A stretch of 36,723 nucleotides of DNA from Francisella noatunensis subsp. noatunensis. Lineage in GTDB: Bacteria; Pseudomonadota; Gammaproteobacteria; Francisellales; Francisellaceae. The notes below the pieces were generated by a model. It ran no database searches, was not told where the DNA came from, and worked only from the letters and a program-made list of their open reading frames with translations. Location of the stretch: NCBI RefSeq assembly GCF_009823375.1, contig NZ_WBSX01000002.1:1-36723 (forward strand), in the 5' to 3' direction. The position numbers and the translations under genes were made by a program. Every line of letters starts with the position of its first letter. Within the stretch, counting starts at the first letter, position 1. Shown piece after piece: positions 28,327 to 36,723 of this stretch.

Positions 28327-29859
28327 TTATTTATACAACTCATCCACATCAAAATTCTTAGCAAACTCTTTAAAGCTAGCAACTTGCTGATCTTGCCAAG
28401 CTTGATCTTCACCAAGCTCCTTTGCCATAAGCTCAGCTACTACTGGAGCTGCAACAATACTAGCTTTGATATCCAAAAACGCTGCCCTAGTACGACGTGC
28501 TAACACATCTTCAACGCTTTTAGCCTTTTCAGCTCTCACATGATAAATCACCTCTGCCTGATAGTATGGTAGATCACTATGTAGCAACTTATGATTATCT
28601 AACTCTTTTTGAATGATTTTGATATCTTCAGCATTTTTGCCATAAACTTTTAAAGGATATGCATCTTTTGGCTCAATTGCATCAACAAGTAACTCATCAG
28701 AAGTTTTGGATATTTTTTGAGCAATTTTTTTGGTTTCAATAAAATCTAAAACATCTTGCCCCATTCTTCTAAAGATTGTCCATTTACCACCAACAACTGT
28801 GATTAAGCCATCTTTTGACTCTATAACCTCATGCTTACGCGAAATTTTTGCTGTATTTTTAGCATTCTTTGGCGACACTAGTGGTCTTTGGCCACAGTAG
28901 ACAGACTTAATATCTACTACTGCAGCTTTAGTTTTAGCATACTGGTTAAATGTCTCTATGATAAAATCAATCTCAGACTTCTCAGCTCTTGGCTCAATAC
29001 TTAGAGCTTCTTTTTTGATATCTGTAGTACCAACGATTAAATGATTGTGCCAAGGCAATATAAATAACACTCGACCATCTTCTGTCTCTGGAATTAAGAT
29101 TGCATGCTCTGTAGGAAACTTTTCTCTATCAAAAACAATATGTGTGCCTTGAGCAACCGATACATATTTATGAGAATCTTGCTGATTCGCTATATCTATA
29201 GTTTTATCGGTAAAAGTACCTGTTGCATTAACAATGTATTTAGCTGTAAATTCTTTTTGTTCGCCCGATAAAGTATCAATTACTTTTACAATATCTAATT
29301 TTGAATCCGTTGAACTAAATATCTTTTCTACTTTATGATAGTTAAGAGCAACACCGCCTTTGGACTCAAAAGTTTTCATCAAAGAAATCAAAAGCCTAGT
29401 ATCATCAAATTGACCATCATAATACACTAAGCTCTTTTTAAGTTTCGAATCTTCGATATTTGGCAAGATTGCCAATGTTTGTTGTTTGTTAAGATTATAG
29501 CTTTTACCAATTTTGTATTTACCTGATAAAAACTCATACAACTTAACACCAATTGTATATTTAACTGTCTCAAAATAACTACGCGTTGGTATTAGATAGG
29601 ACTGTTTATGAGTTAAATGTGGAGCATTATGCAAGAATGAAAATCTCTCTTCCAAACCCTCTTTTACTAGAGCAAAATCAAAATTCTCTAGGTACCTTAA
29701 ACCACCATGTATCAACTTAGTTGATTTTGAAGATGTACCTTTACCAAAATCATAAGCCTCTAAAAGCAAAGTTTTATAGCCTCTTGAAACCGCTTCAATA
29801 GCACAACCAAAACCAGTTGCACCACCACCTATTATTATTATGTCGTATTCTTTTTTCAT
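28327..29859 (-). CDS. glpD: Glycerol-3-phosphate dehydrogenase (FAD)
   Basis: Oxidises glycerol-3-phosphate to dihydroxyacetone phosphate at the membrane, passing electrons to quinone. The 510-residue protein opens with the FAD-binding IIIIGGGATGFGCAIEAVSRG, followed by the signature GTSSKSTKLIHGGLRYLENFD, and later NATGTFTDK, VGTTDIKKEA and GGKWTIFRRM. A single-subunit length with the C-terminal DAO domain fits aerobic GlpD; Francisella annotations sometimes call it glpA. No glpB or glpC is adjacent, which supports GlpD. It lies between glpK and glpF on one transcript. Confidence 0.93.
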   Translation of the reverse strand: MKKEYDIIIIGGGATGFGCAIEAVSRGYKTLLLEAYDFGKGTSSKSTKLIHGGLRYLENFDFALVKEGLEERFSFLHNAPHLTHKQSYLIPTRSYFETVKYTIGVKLYEFLSGKYKIGKSYNLNKQQTLAILPNIEDSKLKKSLVYYDGQFDDTRLLISLMKTFESKGGVALNYHKVEKIFSSTDSKLDIVKVIDTLSGEQKEFTAKYIVNATGTFTDKTIDIANQQDSHKYVSVAQGTHIVFDREKFPTEHAILIPETEDGRVLFILPWHNHLIVGTTDIKKEALSIEPRAEKSEIDFIIETFNQYAKTKAAVVDIKSVYCGQRPLVSPKNAKNTAKISRKHEVIESKDGLITVVGGKWTIFRRMGQDVLDFIETKKIAQKISKTSDELLVDAIEPKDAYPLKVYGKNAEDIKIIQKELDNHKLLHSDLPYYQAEVIYHVRAEKAKSVEDVLARRTRAAFLDIKASIVAAPVVAELMAKELGEDQAWQDQQVASFKEFAKNFDVDELYK

Positions 29860-29933
29860 TTATATTTAAAATCTTTGTATTTAAAAACTATTTGCTCTCT
29901 TGTCGAGCTACCTTAAATCTAGCCAATAAAATA

Positions 29934-31433
29934 TTATTCAGCCCAAGCCATACTTCTTTGAACTGCTTTTTTCCAGCCTTTGTAATCATGTGCTACAGTT
30001 TTAGGATCTTTTTTCGACTCAAAAGTTTTTTCTGTTGTAAGAATAGTCTTAAGTTCTTCTTTATCTTTCCAGAATCCTACAGCTAGACCTGCCAAGAATA
30101 CCGCTCCCAAACCTGTAATCTCATTAATTTTAGGCTTAGAAATTCCTGACTGTAGAATATCTGATTGAAATTGCATCAAGAAATTATTTTGCACCGCTCC
30201 GCCATCAACACGAAGACCTGCTAGATCAAGACCTGTATCTTCTTTCATACAATCTAAAACATCTTTTGCCTGATATGCTATAGCCTCAAGCGCTGCTCTA
30301 ATAATATGCTCACGTTTCGTATCTCGAGTAATACCAACAATAGTCCCACGAGCATACATATCCCAATATGGTGTACCAAGCCCAACAAATGCTGGCACCA
30401 AATACACACCATCAGTTGAGTCAATTTTTGTTGCGTAATATTCACTATCTTCAGCAGAACGTACAAGACCTAGACCATCTCTAATCCATTGGATAACTGC
30501 TCCTGCTATAAAAACACTCCCCTCTAAAGCATAAGTTGGTTTACCATCCTCAACCCAAGCGATTGTAGTTAATAGACCAGCATCAGAAAACACGGGTTTA
30601 TCACCAACATTCATTAAAGCAAAACATCCTGTACCATAAGTATTTTTTGCCATTCCTTCTTCAAAACAGCAGTGCCCAAACAATGCTGACTGCTGATCTC
30701 CTGCTACACCAGCTATTGGAATTCGAGCTCCCCCTAGAGTGCTAGGGTGTGTATGTCCAAAATCACCACTCGAAGATCTAACCTCTGGCAACATTGATAC
30801 TGGAATATCTAAATACTCTAGAATTTTTTTGTCCCATTCAAGTGTATTGATATTGAACAACATTGTTCTTGAAGCATTTGAAAAGTCAGTAGCGTGAACT
30901 TCACCCTTAGTTAAATTCCAGATTAACCAAGTATCAATTGTTCCAAAAAGTAAATCTCCTTTTTCCGCTTTTTCTCTAGCTCCGTCAACATTATCTAAAA
31001 TCCATTTGATTTTTGTAGCAGAGAAATATGCATCAACAATAAGACCCGTGTTTTTACGGATATATTTTTTAAGATCTTCGTTCTTGTTAATTTCATCACA
31101 AATATGCGATGTTCTACGGCACTGCCACACTATAGCATTATATACTGGTTGACCTGTATTTTTATCCCAAACAACAGTTGTTTCTCTTTGATTGGCAATA
31201 CCAATTGCTGCTATATCTCTAGGAGAAACTCTAGCATACTCAAGAGCTTCTCTAACAATACTACTTTGTGATGCCCATATTTCCATTGGATCATGCTCTA
31301 CCCAACCACTTTTTCGATAAATCTGTGTAAATTCTTTTTGTGCTATTTTTTTGATATTTCCTTTTTTATCAAAAATTATTGCTCGTGAACTAGTAGTACC
31401 TTGATCTATTGCTAATATAAATTGCTTGGACAT
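29934..31433 (-). CDS. glpK: Glycerol kinase
   Basis: Phosphorylates glycerol with ATP, 499 residues. FGGY-family features are present: [17 protein letters not shown] at the N-terminus, [11 protein letters not shown] with the glycerol-contacting residues, [13 protein letters not shown], and the C-terminal [21 protein letters not shown]. Length is the same as in enterobacteria. It starts the three-gene glpK-glpD-glpF block, 43 bases after the MFS gene; the intact motifs suggest a working enzyme. Confidence 0.97.
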   Translation of the reverse strand: MSKQFILAIDQGTTSSRAIIFDKKGNIKKIAQKEFTQIYRKSGWVEHDPMEIWASQSSIVREALEYARVSPRDIAAIGIANQRETTVVWDKNTGQPVYNAIVWQCRRTSHICDEINKNEDLKKYIRKNTGLIVDAYFSATKIKWILDNVDGAREKAEKGDLLFGTIDTWLIWNLTKGEVHATDFSNASRTMLFNINTLEWDKKILEYLDIPVSMLPEVRSSSGDFGHTHPSTLGGARIPIAGVAGDQQSALFGHCCFEEGMAKNTYGTGCFALMNVGDKPVFSDAGLLTTIAWVEDGKPTYALEGSVFIAGAVIQWIRDGLGLVRSAEDSEYYATKIDSTDGVYLVPAFVGLGTPYWDMYARGTIVGITRDTKREHIIRAALEAIAYQAKDVLDCMKEDTGLDLAGLRVDGGAVQNNFLMQFQSDILQSGISKPKINEITGLGAVFLAGLAVGFWKDKEELKTILTTEKTFESKKDPKTVAHDYKGWKKAVQRSMAWAE

Positions 31434-31476
31434 AAAAATTCCCTTATAAAAAATAATAAATTCCTAAAAAGATATT

Positions 31477-32712
31477 CTAAGCTTTTTTCTCTTTAATAAA
31501 AAGAGACAATAATACAGATAAAAACATTAATATAGGCAGAATGAATAACGAATATTTAAAAGCTTCTAACTGTCCATAGCCATAATTTTCAAAAAATGAA
31601 ACCATATATCCAACAAATGGCTGAAGTACAGCACCACTTAAAGGTATAAATAAGTTAACTGCAGCAATACCAGTAGCTATATACATTGGACTGATGTGTT
31701 GACGCAAAATTGTAAAATTAAGAACGTGAGCTGCTTGCATCCCACCCCATAGCACGCACAATATACACATAATTATTGGATTAACATGCAGATATAAAAC
31801 AGCCACAACGATAAATAAACCAAAAATTGAAGCCCATGTAAGTAAGGCTTTTTGTTTGTTTAACAACGTTGCTACAACTCCCCATAAAGGGCTAAAAATT
31901 GCAATCCCAATAAATATCATAGATGATGCTAAACCAGCATAGTGCTCAGGATATCCATCCAAACTCAAGAATCTATAACTCCATAAATCTGCAAAAATAG
32001 CTGTCGTACCATAAATTGTGAAACAGAAAAATCCATTTAGTAAAATTTGCTTTATCTTAAAAACTATAGGAATATCTTCAATCTTAGTATGAGTGTCAGC
32101 TAATTCATCAGTATCAGTCTGATTATGAGGTTCTTTAAATGGTATGAAAAACAATACACTTAAGAACATAATTATTGAAACAACAAGAATTCCAGACATT
32201 ATCACTTGAATACTAAAATGATTTGCTAAAATCACTAATGGCAGCCCCGTAAGAGTACCTGCACCATACATAAGCATCTGAGTCGCCCCCGTGAATAGCG
32301 GAAAAGTTCTTTTAGGAAGCCATATAGCTATCGCTTTTAGTGCAGATAAAAAAGCAAAACCACCGCCAATACCAGCTAATACTCTATATAAAATAAGATA
32401 CTCTGGAGATGTAGCCATAGTTGCAATAAGAACTCCTATAGAGAATATCAAAGTACTTATTGCCATAATCTTTTTGACACCAAATTTATCAAGCAAAATA
32501 CCAGCTGGAAGTTGTGAAGCAACATACGCCCAGTAAAATACCGAACTTAGTACGCTAATTTGTTCGGCTGTTAGATTATATGGATCTGTAGAAAAATCAT
32601 TGTAAAGTGAATTCCCTGAAGCTCGAATTATAAATTCAAGCGCATAGAAAAACGCGCATATAAACCATATTGTAAAACCGGCTCTTGTAATTTTTTGCAT
32701 AATTTGAAACAT
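31477..32712 (-). CDS. Major facilitator superfamily transporter
   Basis: A 411-residue carrier with about twelve hydrophobic helices. The MFS loop motif between helices 2 and 3 reads QLPAGILLDKFGVKK, and RVLAGIGGGFAF corresponds to motif B in helix 4. It belongs to the group of MFS proteins expanded in Francisella (sometimes named phagosomal transporters), as I recall; its substrate is not readable from the sequence. Standing directly upstream of glpK in the same direction, it may be part of the glycerol transcript and import a related compound. Two starts are possible: ATG 32712, or an ATG four codons later; neither has a good ribosome-binding site. Confidence 0.85.
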   Translation of the reverse strand: MFQIMQKITRAGFTIWFICAFFYALEFIIRASGNSLYNDFSTDPYNLTAEQISVLSSVFYWAYVASQLPAGILLDKFGVKKIMAISTLIFSIGVLIATMATSPEYLILYRVLAGIGGGFAFLSALKAIAIWLPKRTFPLFTGATQMLMYGAGTLTGLPLVILANHFSIQVIMSGILVVSIIMFLSVLFFIPFKEPHNQTDTDELADTHTKIEDIPIVFKIKQILLNGFFCFTIYGTTAIFADLWSYRFLSLDGYPEHYAGLASSMIFIGIAIFSPLWGVVATLLNKQKALLTWASIFGLFIVVAVLYLHVNPIIMCILCVLWGGMQAAHVLNFTILRQHISPMYIATGIAAVNLFIPLSGAVLQPFVGYMVSFFENYGYGQLEAFKYSLFILPILMFLSVLLSLFIKEKKA

Positions 32713-32821
32713 ATAGAACTAATGTATCAAAATTATGCTCCAAAAGCCCTTATATGTAAATAAAATAATATCTACTTAAACCAAACTAAATACTCTACTT
32801 GAATCCACTAAAAAAACTAAC

Positions 32822-33433
32822 TTAAAAATTCCACTCAAAACCGGTCTTTAACATTTTTGAGCCTCTATACTGAGCACCATCAAACCCTGTAAACATATCC
32901 GTATTACTAGCCATTTCACCTGTTAGATTATATTGACCCTCTAAAAGTAATCCAAAATTATCAGATACATTATATTTAGCTCCGGTCCGGCTACTTGCAA
33001 AAGCAGCTATTCTAGATCCTGTATCATAAGCTGAGTTAACATTATTTAATTGATAAGGATTAGCTCCTAACACTGTACCACCATAAATCTCAAACTTATC
33101 ATCCCACATTTTTTTAACAAGCTTGGTTTCTTGTGTATAGAACTTAGTAGCTTTAAGATCTCCCATAGATCCCTGAGCTACCAAATTAGTAGAGCTAGTA
33201 TATGCATCAAAAACAAGACTATCAGTAAGTTCGATAGCATTATCTGAGACACTCGAAAGAAACTCTGAAGCATTATCTCTATCTATCACCTCATTACCGC
33301 GCTCAGTACTTGGTCGATAAAAAGCATCATTTGCTGTTATGTAATACTTACCTGTTTTTGGATTAAGCATGTTATCAGAATAACCCATAAAAAAACTTAA
33401 TAACAATAGAGTGAAAACTATCCTAACTTTCAT
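32822..33433 (-). CDS. Small exported protein, possible outer-membrane barrel
   Basis: Not recognised. From the ATG at 33431-33433, chosen because AAGGAGG lies nine bases before it, the 203 residues start with a signal-like segment (MKVRIVFTLLLLSFFMGYS) and then a polar, Ser/Thr/Asn/Tyr-rich region without further membrane helices. The last part alternates hydrophobic and polar residues (NFGLLLEGQYNLTGE; GSKMLKTGFEWNF) and ends in Phe, the usual C-terminal signal of outer-membrane beta-barrels. It is shorter than most porins, so it may be a small barrel or the remnant of a longer one. The cleavage site is not typical. It stands alone, divergent from the following MFS gene. Confidence 0.6.
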   Translation of the reverse strand: MKVRIVFTLLLLSFFMGYSDNMLNPKTGKYYITANDAFYRPSTERGNEVIDRDNASEFLSSVSDNAIELTDSLVFDAYTSSTNLVAQGSMGDLKATKFYTQETKLVKKMWDDKFEIYGGTVLGANPYQLNNVNSAYDTGSRIAAFASSRTGAKYNVSDNFGLLLEGQYNLTGEMASNTDMFTGFDGAQYRGSKMLKTGFEWNF

Positions 33434-33568
33434 AGATAACAACCTCCTTCTTAAAAATTTAATATTATCATAACAGTGATCAAATTAGAGTATGTTAAAA
33501 AAAGTTAATTAGACATTTATATAGCAAAAATGATAAATTGAAATTATAATTTTTTAAATCTGATTTCA

Positions 33569-34771
33569 ATGCAAAAGCTCAAATTATCATTGGTACTAAT
33601 AGTCGGAATAAGTTTTTATTGCTATGAATTTTTCTTGAGAATACTTACAGGTGCGTATCAAGAACAAATAGTTGAACACTTCAATATCTCAACTCATATT
33701 GGATTTTCTTTCTTAGTGTCTAGTTATAATATTACATATCTACTGATGCAAATACCCGCAGGAATATTACTTGATAGGTATGGTAGTAAAAAAGTACTAA
33801 TTGGTGCTACGATTCTTTGTGGGATTGGTAATATTATTTTTGTCTCAGGGGGGTATGAGTTAGCATTATTCGGTAGACTGCTAGTTGGGCTAGGATCTTC
33901 ATTTGCATTTATTGGTGTTCTAAAACTTACTTTAGAGAATTTTGAGTCAAAGTATTTCCCGATTATCACAAGTCTTGTTATATCTTTAGGTACTCTTGCA
34001 GCAGCATTTTCTCAAAACATAAGTGTAATTATCTCTCACTATGACACTTCTTGGATAAATATTTTTATCTATTCTGGTGTAATAGCTTTACCGTTAGCTA
34101 TATTTTTTCAGCTTATAATTCCGGATGAAAAATATTCTTCTGCTCTTATGCCCAAATTTAATGAAATACTAAAAAGAGGTAAGCAACTAATAAAAAATAG
34201 TTTAATCTGGAAAAATGCAATGTGGGCAGGACTACTATATACGCCTACAGTGATTTTAACATCGCAATATGGAGTACTATATTTCAAACAGTCTTATGGT
34301 TTTGATAGCATATATTCAACAAGCATGATAACCGCCATTTTTGTTGGATGGATTATCTTTTCTCCCATAATGACACATCTATGTAATAAATTTAGCGGTA
34401 AAAAAATTATAACTATTTCAATAACTGGGATTTTATTAGTATCTATCCTAATTAACGCACAATTATTCAAAAATTATGCAATTAGTATAGCATTCTTATT
34501 TGGAACTTTTTCAGCATCACAAGTTCTAGTATGGTACTACTTTAATAAAATATGTCCGCCAAGTTTCGCTGCGGTTGGAATTGCTATCACGAACATGCTT
34601 ATAACGTTAGTCATAGAAATTGGACAACTTAGTGCTGGACTCGCTATTGATAGTGGCGATCACTTTAATATAAGTGCAAATACAAGTATAACGATTGCTT
34701 TTGGCATTGTTCTAACTTTAGCATTTATTATCATGATAAGCATGCTCAAAAAAATCAAAAATGACTCTTAA
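33569..34771 (+). CDS. Major facilitator superfamily transporter
   Basis: A 400-residue inner-membrane carrier with about twelve helices. The loop 2-3 motif is MQIPAGILLDRYGSKK and helix 4 carries GRLLVGLGSSFAFIGVLK. It is clearly related to the MFS protein encoded at 31477-32712 (shared PAGILLD and GxGxxFAF sequences), so the two are likely paralogues of the family expanded in Francisella. A TATAAT hexamer lies about 20 bases upstream but the -35 is poor and there is no clear ribosome-binding site. It is convergent with the broken oppF, ten bases away. The substrate is unknown. Confidence 0.85.
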   Translation: MQKLKLSLVLIVGISFYCYEFFLRILTGAYQEQIVEHFNISTHIGFSFLVSSYNITYLLMQIPAGILLDRYGSKKVLIGATILCGIGNIIFVSGGYELALFGRLLVGLGSSFAFIGVLKLTLENFESKYFPIITSLVISLGTLAAAFSQNISVIISHYDTSWINIFIYSGVIALPLAIFFQLIIPDEKYSSALMPKFNEILKRGKQLIKNSLIWKNAMWAGLLYTPTVILTSQYGVLYFKQSYGFDSIYSTSMITAIFVGWIIFSPIMTHLCNKFSGKKIITISITGILLVSILINAQLFKNYAISIAFLFGTFSASQVLVWYYFNKICPPSFAAVGIAITNMLITLVIEIGQLSAGLAIDSGDHFNISANTSITIAFGIVLTLAFIIMISMLKKIKNDS

Positions 34772-34781
34772 AGTTTAGATA

Positions 34782-35748
34782 TTATGACAAGCCACATAAA
34801 CATCCTCCTTGACCGATATTAAACTTGGATGCTCTTTTCTTACAGATATCTGTAGCTATCTTACATCTTATATGAAATGCACAACCTTTAGGTGGATTAA
34901 GAGGAGAAGGTAATTCTGATTTTTCTATTTCAATTGTTCGTTGTCTAGCTAGTTGTGGATCTGCAATTGGAATAGCATTTAGGAGTACTTTTGTATACGG
35001 ATGCACAGGATTTCTGTAAATATTTTGTTTAGGAGATACCTCAACTAAACTACCAAGATACATCACAAACAATCTATCAGAAATATGTTTGACTATACTC
35101 AAGTCGTGTGCAACAAATAATATCGTAAGTTTAAAGTCTTTTTGTAGTTCTTTTAGAAGATTTACAACTTGTGCTTGTATTGATACATCTAACGCACTAA
35201 CTGGTTCATCACAGACAAGTAATTTTGGTTCATAAATCAATGCTCTTGCGATACCTATCCTTTGGCACTGACCTCCAGAAAACTCATGTGGATAACGATA
35301 CATCTGCGATTCATTTAAACCAACTTTTTTCATCATTTTGAGAACTTTTTCATCAACTTCTTTTTTACTCAGATTCTTATTAAAATTAATCAAAGGTTCT
35401 GCAATAATATTTCTGACTACCATTCTCGGATTAAGACAAGCAAAAGGATCTTGGAAAATCATCTGAATATCCCTTCTTACACTTAACCATTGTTTATGCG
35501 ATTTGTACTTGTGTAAAGGGTGCTCATCTTTCCAAATGACCTCACCAGTAGTAATCTCGTTAAGCCCAATCAAGGCTCTTAGAAGTGATAACTTACCACA
35601 TCCTGACTCCCAACTATACCAATAATCTCGCCTTCTTTGACATTGAAACTGACATCCTTTACGGCTGTAACTTTTTGGGTGATTTTGCCAGTGATTGTTT
35701 TTTTATAGGAAATTCTACGGTGAGATTTTTGACTTCTAGAACATTCAT
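34782..35748 (-). pseudogene. oppF: oppF, oligopeptide ABC transporter ATPase (inactivated)
   Basis: The ATG at 35746-35748 directly follows the oppD stop codon and opens MNVLEVKNLTVEFPIKK. The frame then breaks in a seven-base A tract (minus strand; 35698-35704), where eight would keep OppF sequence (TITGKITQKVTAVKDVSFNV). A second single-base loss lies at the Walker A segment (35592-35612), after which the rest is open to TAA: Q-loop DPFACLNPRM, signature FSGGQCQRIGIARAL, Walker B LLVCDEP, and the C-terminal Cys-rich segment. The Walker A itself reads SGCGKLS where families have GK[ST], so even a corrected frame would lack the Mg2+-binding Ser/Thr. Three lesions together make loss of function very likely. 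Confidence 0.88.
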
Positions 35749-36120
35749 CTATTTATACTCCTTAACAAGGTGGCACGCTGTGCGTTGATCTGCATGTGAA
35801 ATCAATTCCGGCTTGGTATCTCTGCATATATCTACAGCAAAATCACATCTTGTAACAAATGGACAACTTTTGGCATATTATGAATATTTGGCGTTTCACC
35901 AGGAATAGTCTACAACATATCAACATCCCTTGTAATACAGGCATTGTATTTAACAAACCTTTTGTATACGGGTGCTGTGCATTTGCAAAGATACTATCTA
36001 CTGTGCCCTGCTCCATAATATTGCCGCAATACATAACCATTACATCATGAGAAATCTCAGCTACCACACCCAAATCATGAGTGATAAACAACATAGACAT
36101 ATGAAACTCTTTTTGTAAAG
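35749..36120 (-). pseudogene. oppD: oppD, C-terminal remnant cut by IS30
   Basis: What remains begins at the insertion sequence with [21 protein letters not shown] (H-loop of an ABC ATPase) and continues [18 protein letters not shown], then [19 protein letters not shown], as in OppD. After that the frame is lost: sequence matching OppD ([14 protein letters not shown]) is found in another frame behind a TAG, and a further shift is needed to reach [15 protein letters not shown] and the final LVKEYK with TAG at 35749-35751. The Walker A, Q-loop and signature parts are missing, having been upstream of the insertion. The gene is therefore dead by truncation and by at least two frameshifts. Confidence 0.88.
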
Positions 36121-36723
36121 CTAGATAGTATTCTCAATGTTTATAGAGATACCAAAATGTACTTCATTAGGTGTCAAGTAATTTAAACATTTCTTAGGTC
36201 TATTATTCAAGTCTATCTGTAACTTTCTAATGTATTGATGAGATATATTGTTAAAGTTAGTACCTTTAGATATAAATTGTCTGATATACCTATTCATGTT
36301 TTCATTAGTACCTCTTTGCCAAGGACTGTATGGATCAGCAAAGAATACTTTGATGCCAGTCTTGCTAGTTAGCTTCTTATGTTTAGCAAACTCTTTACCA
36401 TTATCAAATGTAGCTGTTAATATTTTATGACCATTAGATACTTTGTACAATATTCTATTGATTGAATTAGCTGTTCTATCTATAGACTTGGCTAAAATAG
36501 TAAATCTGCTAGCTCTATCGACCATTGTTACAATAGCACTTTTATGGTCTTTACCAACAATAGTGTCACCTTCAAAGTGATAAAGATTTTTTCTATTATT
36601 AGCACTGCTAGGTCTTTCAGAAATACTCGCTCTATCCTTTATCTTAACTTGTTTAGAGTCACCTTCTTTTTTGTATTTATATTGTCTAGCTTTGAAAAAT
36701 AATAAGTGTCTAAGCTTTAACTT
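36121..36723 (-). mobile_element. IS30-family element (right copy, runs off the window)
   Basis: Inverted, almost identical copy of the element at the left end; the matching 250 bases show two differences. Its 3' edge coincides with the transposase stop codon and abuts oppD coding sequence. The 5' end is outside the window, so neither the second terminal repeat nor a target duplication can be seen. Confidence 0.88.
36121..36723 (-). CDS. IS30-family transposase, 3' two-thirds
   Basis: The frame is open from the window edge to TAG at 36121-36123, about 200 residues, and is not limited to the internal ATG at 36525. The DDE triad is visible: Asp in [21 protein letters not shown] (residues split over the motif), Asp in [10 protein letters not shown] and Glu in GTNENMNRY, with IS30-type spacing between the last two. 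The N-terminal helix-turn-helix part is beyond the window. Nothing in the visible part is broken, so this copy could be active. Confidence 0.88.
   Translation of the reverse strand, partial: KLKLRHLLFFKARQYKYKKEGDSKQVKIKDRASISERPSSANNRKNLYHFEGDTIVGKDHKSAIVTMVDRASRFTILAKSIDRTANSINRILYKVSNGHKILTATFDNGKEFAKHKKLTSKTGIKVFFADPYSPWQRGTNENMNRYIRQFISKGTNFNNISHQYIRKLQIDLNNRPKKCLNYLTPNEVHFGISINIENTI

Overview
The window is AT-rich chromosomal DNA of a Francisella-type gammaproteobacterium. The evidence is the tRNA-Tyr/Gly/Thr-tuf-tRNA-Trp-secE-nusG-rplKAJL-rpoBC order, the protein sequences and neighbours (metK, a three-His-box desaturase, acpB-like phosphatase, glp operon, Opp transporter), and the low-GC codon use. 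IS30-family insertion sequences at both ends and several freshly broken genes point to a lineage in genome decay (fish-associated or tick/endosymbiont-like Francisella would fit). The sequence alone does not settle the species.

Layout. 1-250: 3' end of an IS30-family element, which has cut off the 5' part of an SDR oxidoreductase gene (to 777). 869-3626: accessory genes, two of them broken: an EamA/DMT transporter stopped by TGA where Trp is expected, and a PGPGW-type membrane protein frameshifted in a T7 tract. An acid phosphatase and a 2OG-Fe(II) oxygenase look intact. 3648-6523 (minus): rpsP-rimM-trmD-rplS followed by xerD. Back-to-back promoters at 6631-6690 serve rpsP and metK. 7978-8544 is a 567-base stretch without a convincing gene. 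8545-11074 (minus): fatty-acid desaturase, tsaD, and a LapA-like membrane protein. 11214-24782 (minus): the transcription/translation block rpoC, rpoB, rplL, rplJ (with an L10 autoregulatory leader), rplA, rplK, nusG, secE, a strong terminator, tRNA-Trp, tuf, tRNA-Thr, tRNA-Gly and tRNA-Tyr. 24939-32712 (minus): an apparent operon MFS-glpK-glpD-glpF-unknown membrane protein-small MscS-like channel-RecD/Dda-like helicase, giving glycerol uptake and oxidation with unrelated genes behind it. 32822-34771: a small exported, possibly beta-barrel protein and a divergent second MFS transporter. 34782-36120: oppF and oppD remnants carrying several frameshifts, with oppD cut by a second IS30-family copy (36121-36723) that runs off the window.

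How it works together. The core is housekeeping: RNA polymerase, ribosome stalk, elongation, tRNA modification, SAM synthesis and glycerol catabolism. The most informative part is the decay. Two nearly identical IS30 copies lie in inverted orientation about 36 kb apart, each truncating a neighbour, and the ATPase end of the Opp oligopeptide importer is inactivated by several independent lesions. I found no convincing new defence or mobile system. The least explained items are the unknown membrane protein and short MscS-like channel behind the glp genes, the desaturase's Lys-rich tail, the small exported protein, and the 13-bp palindrome shared by the rpsP and metK promoters.
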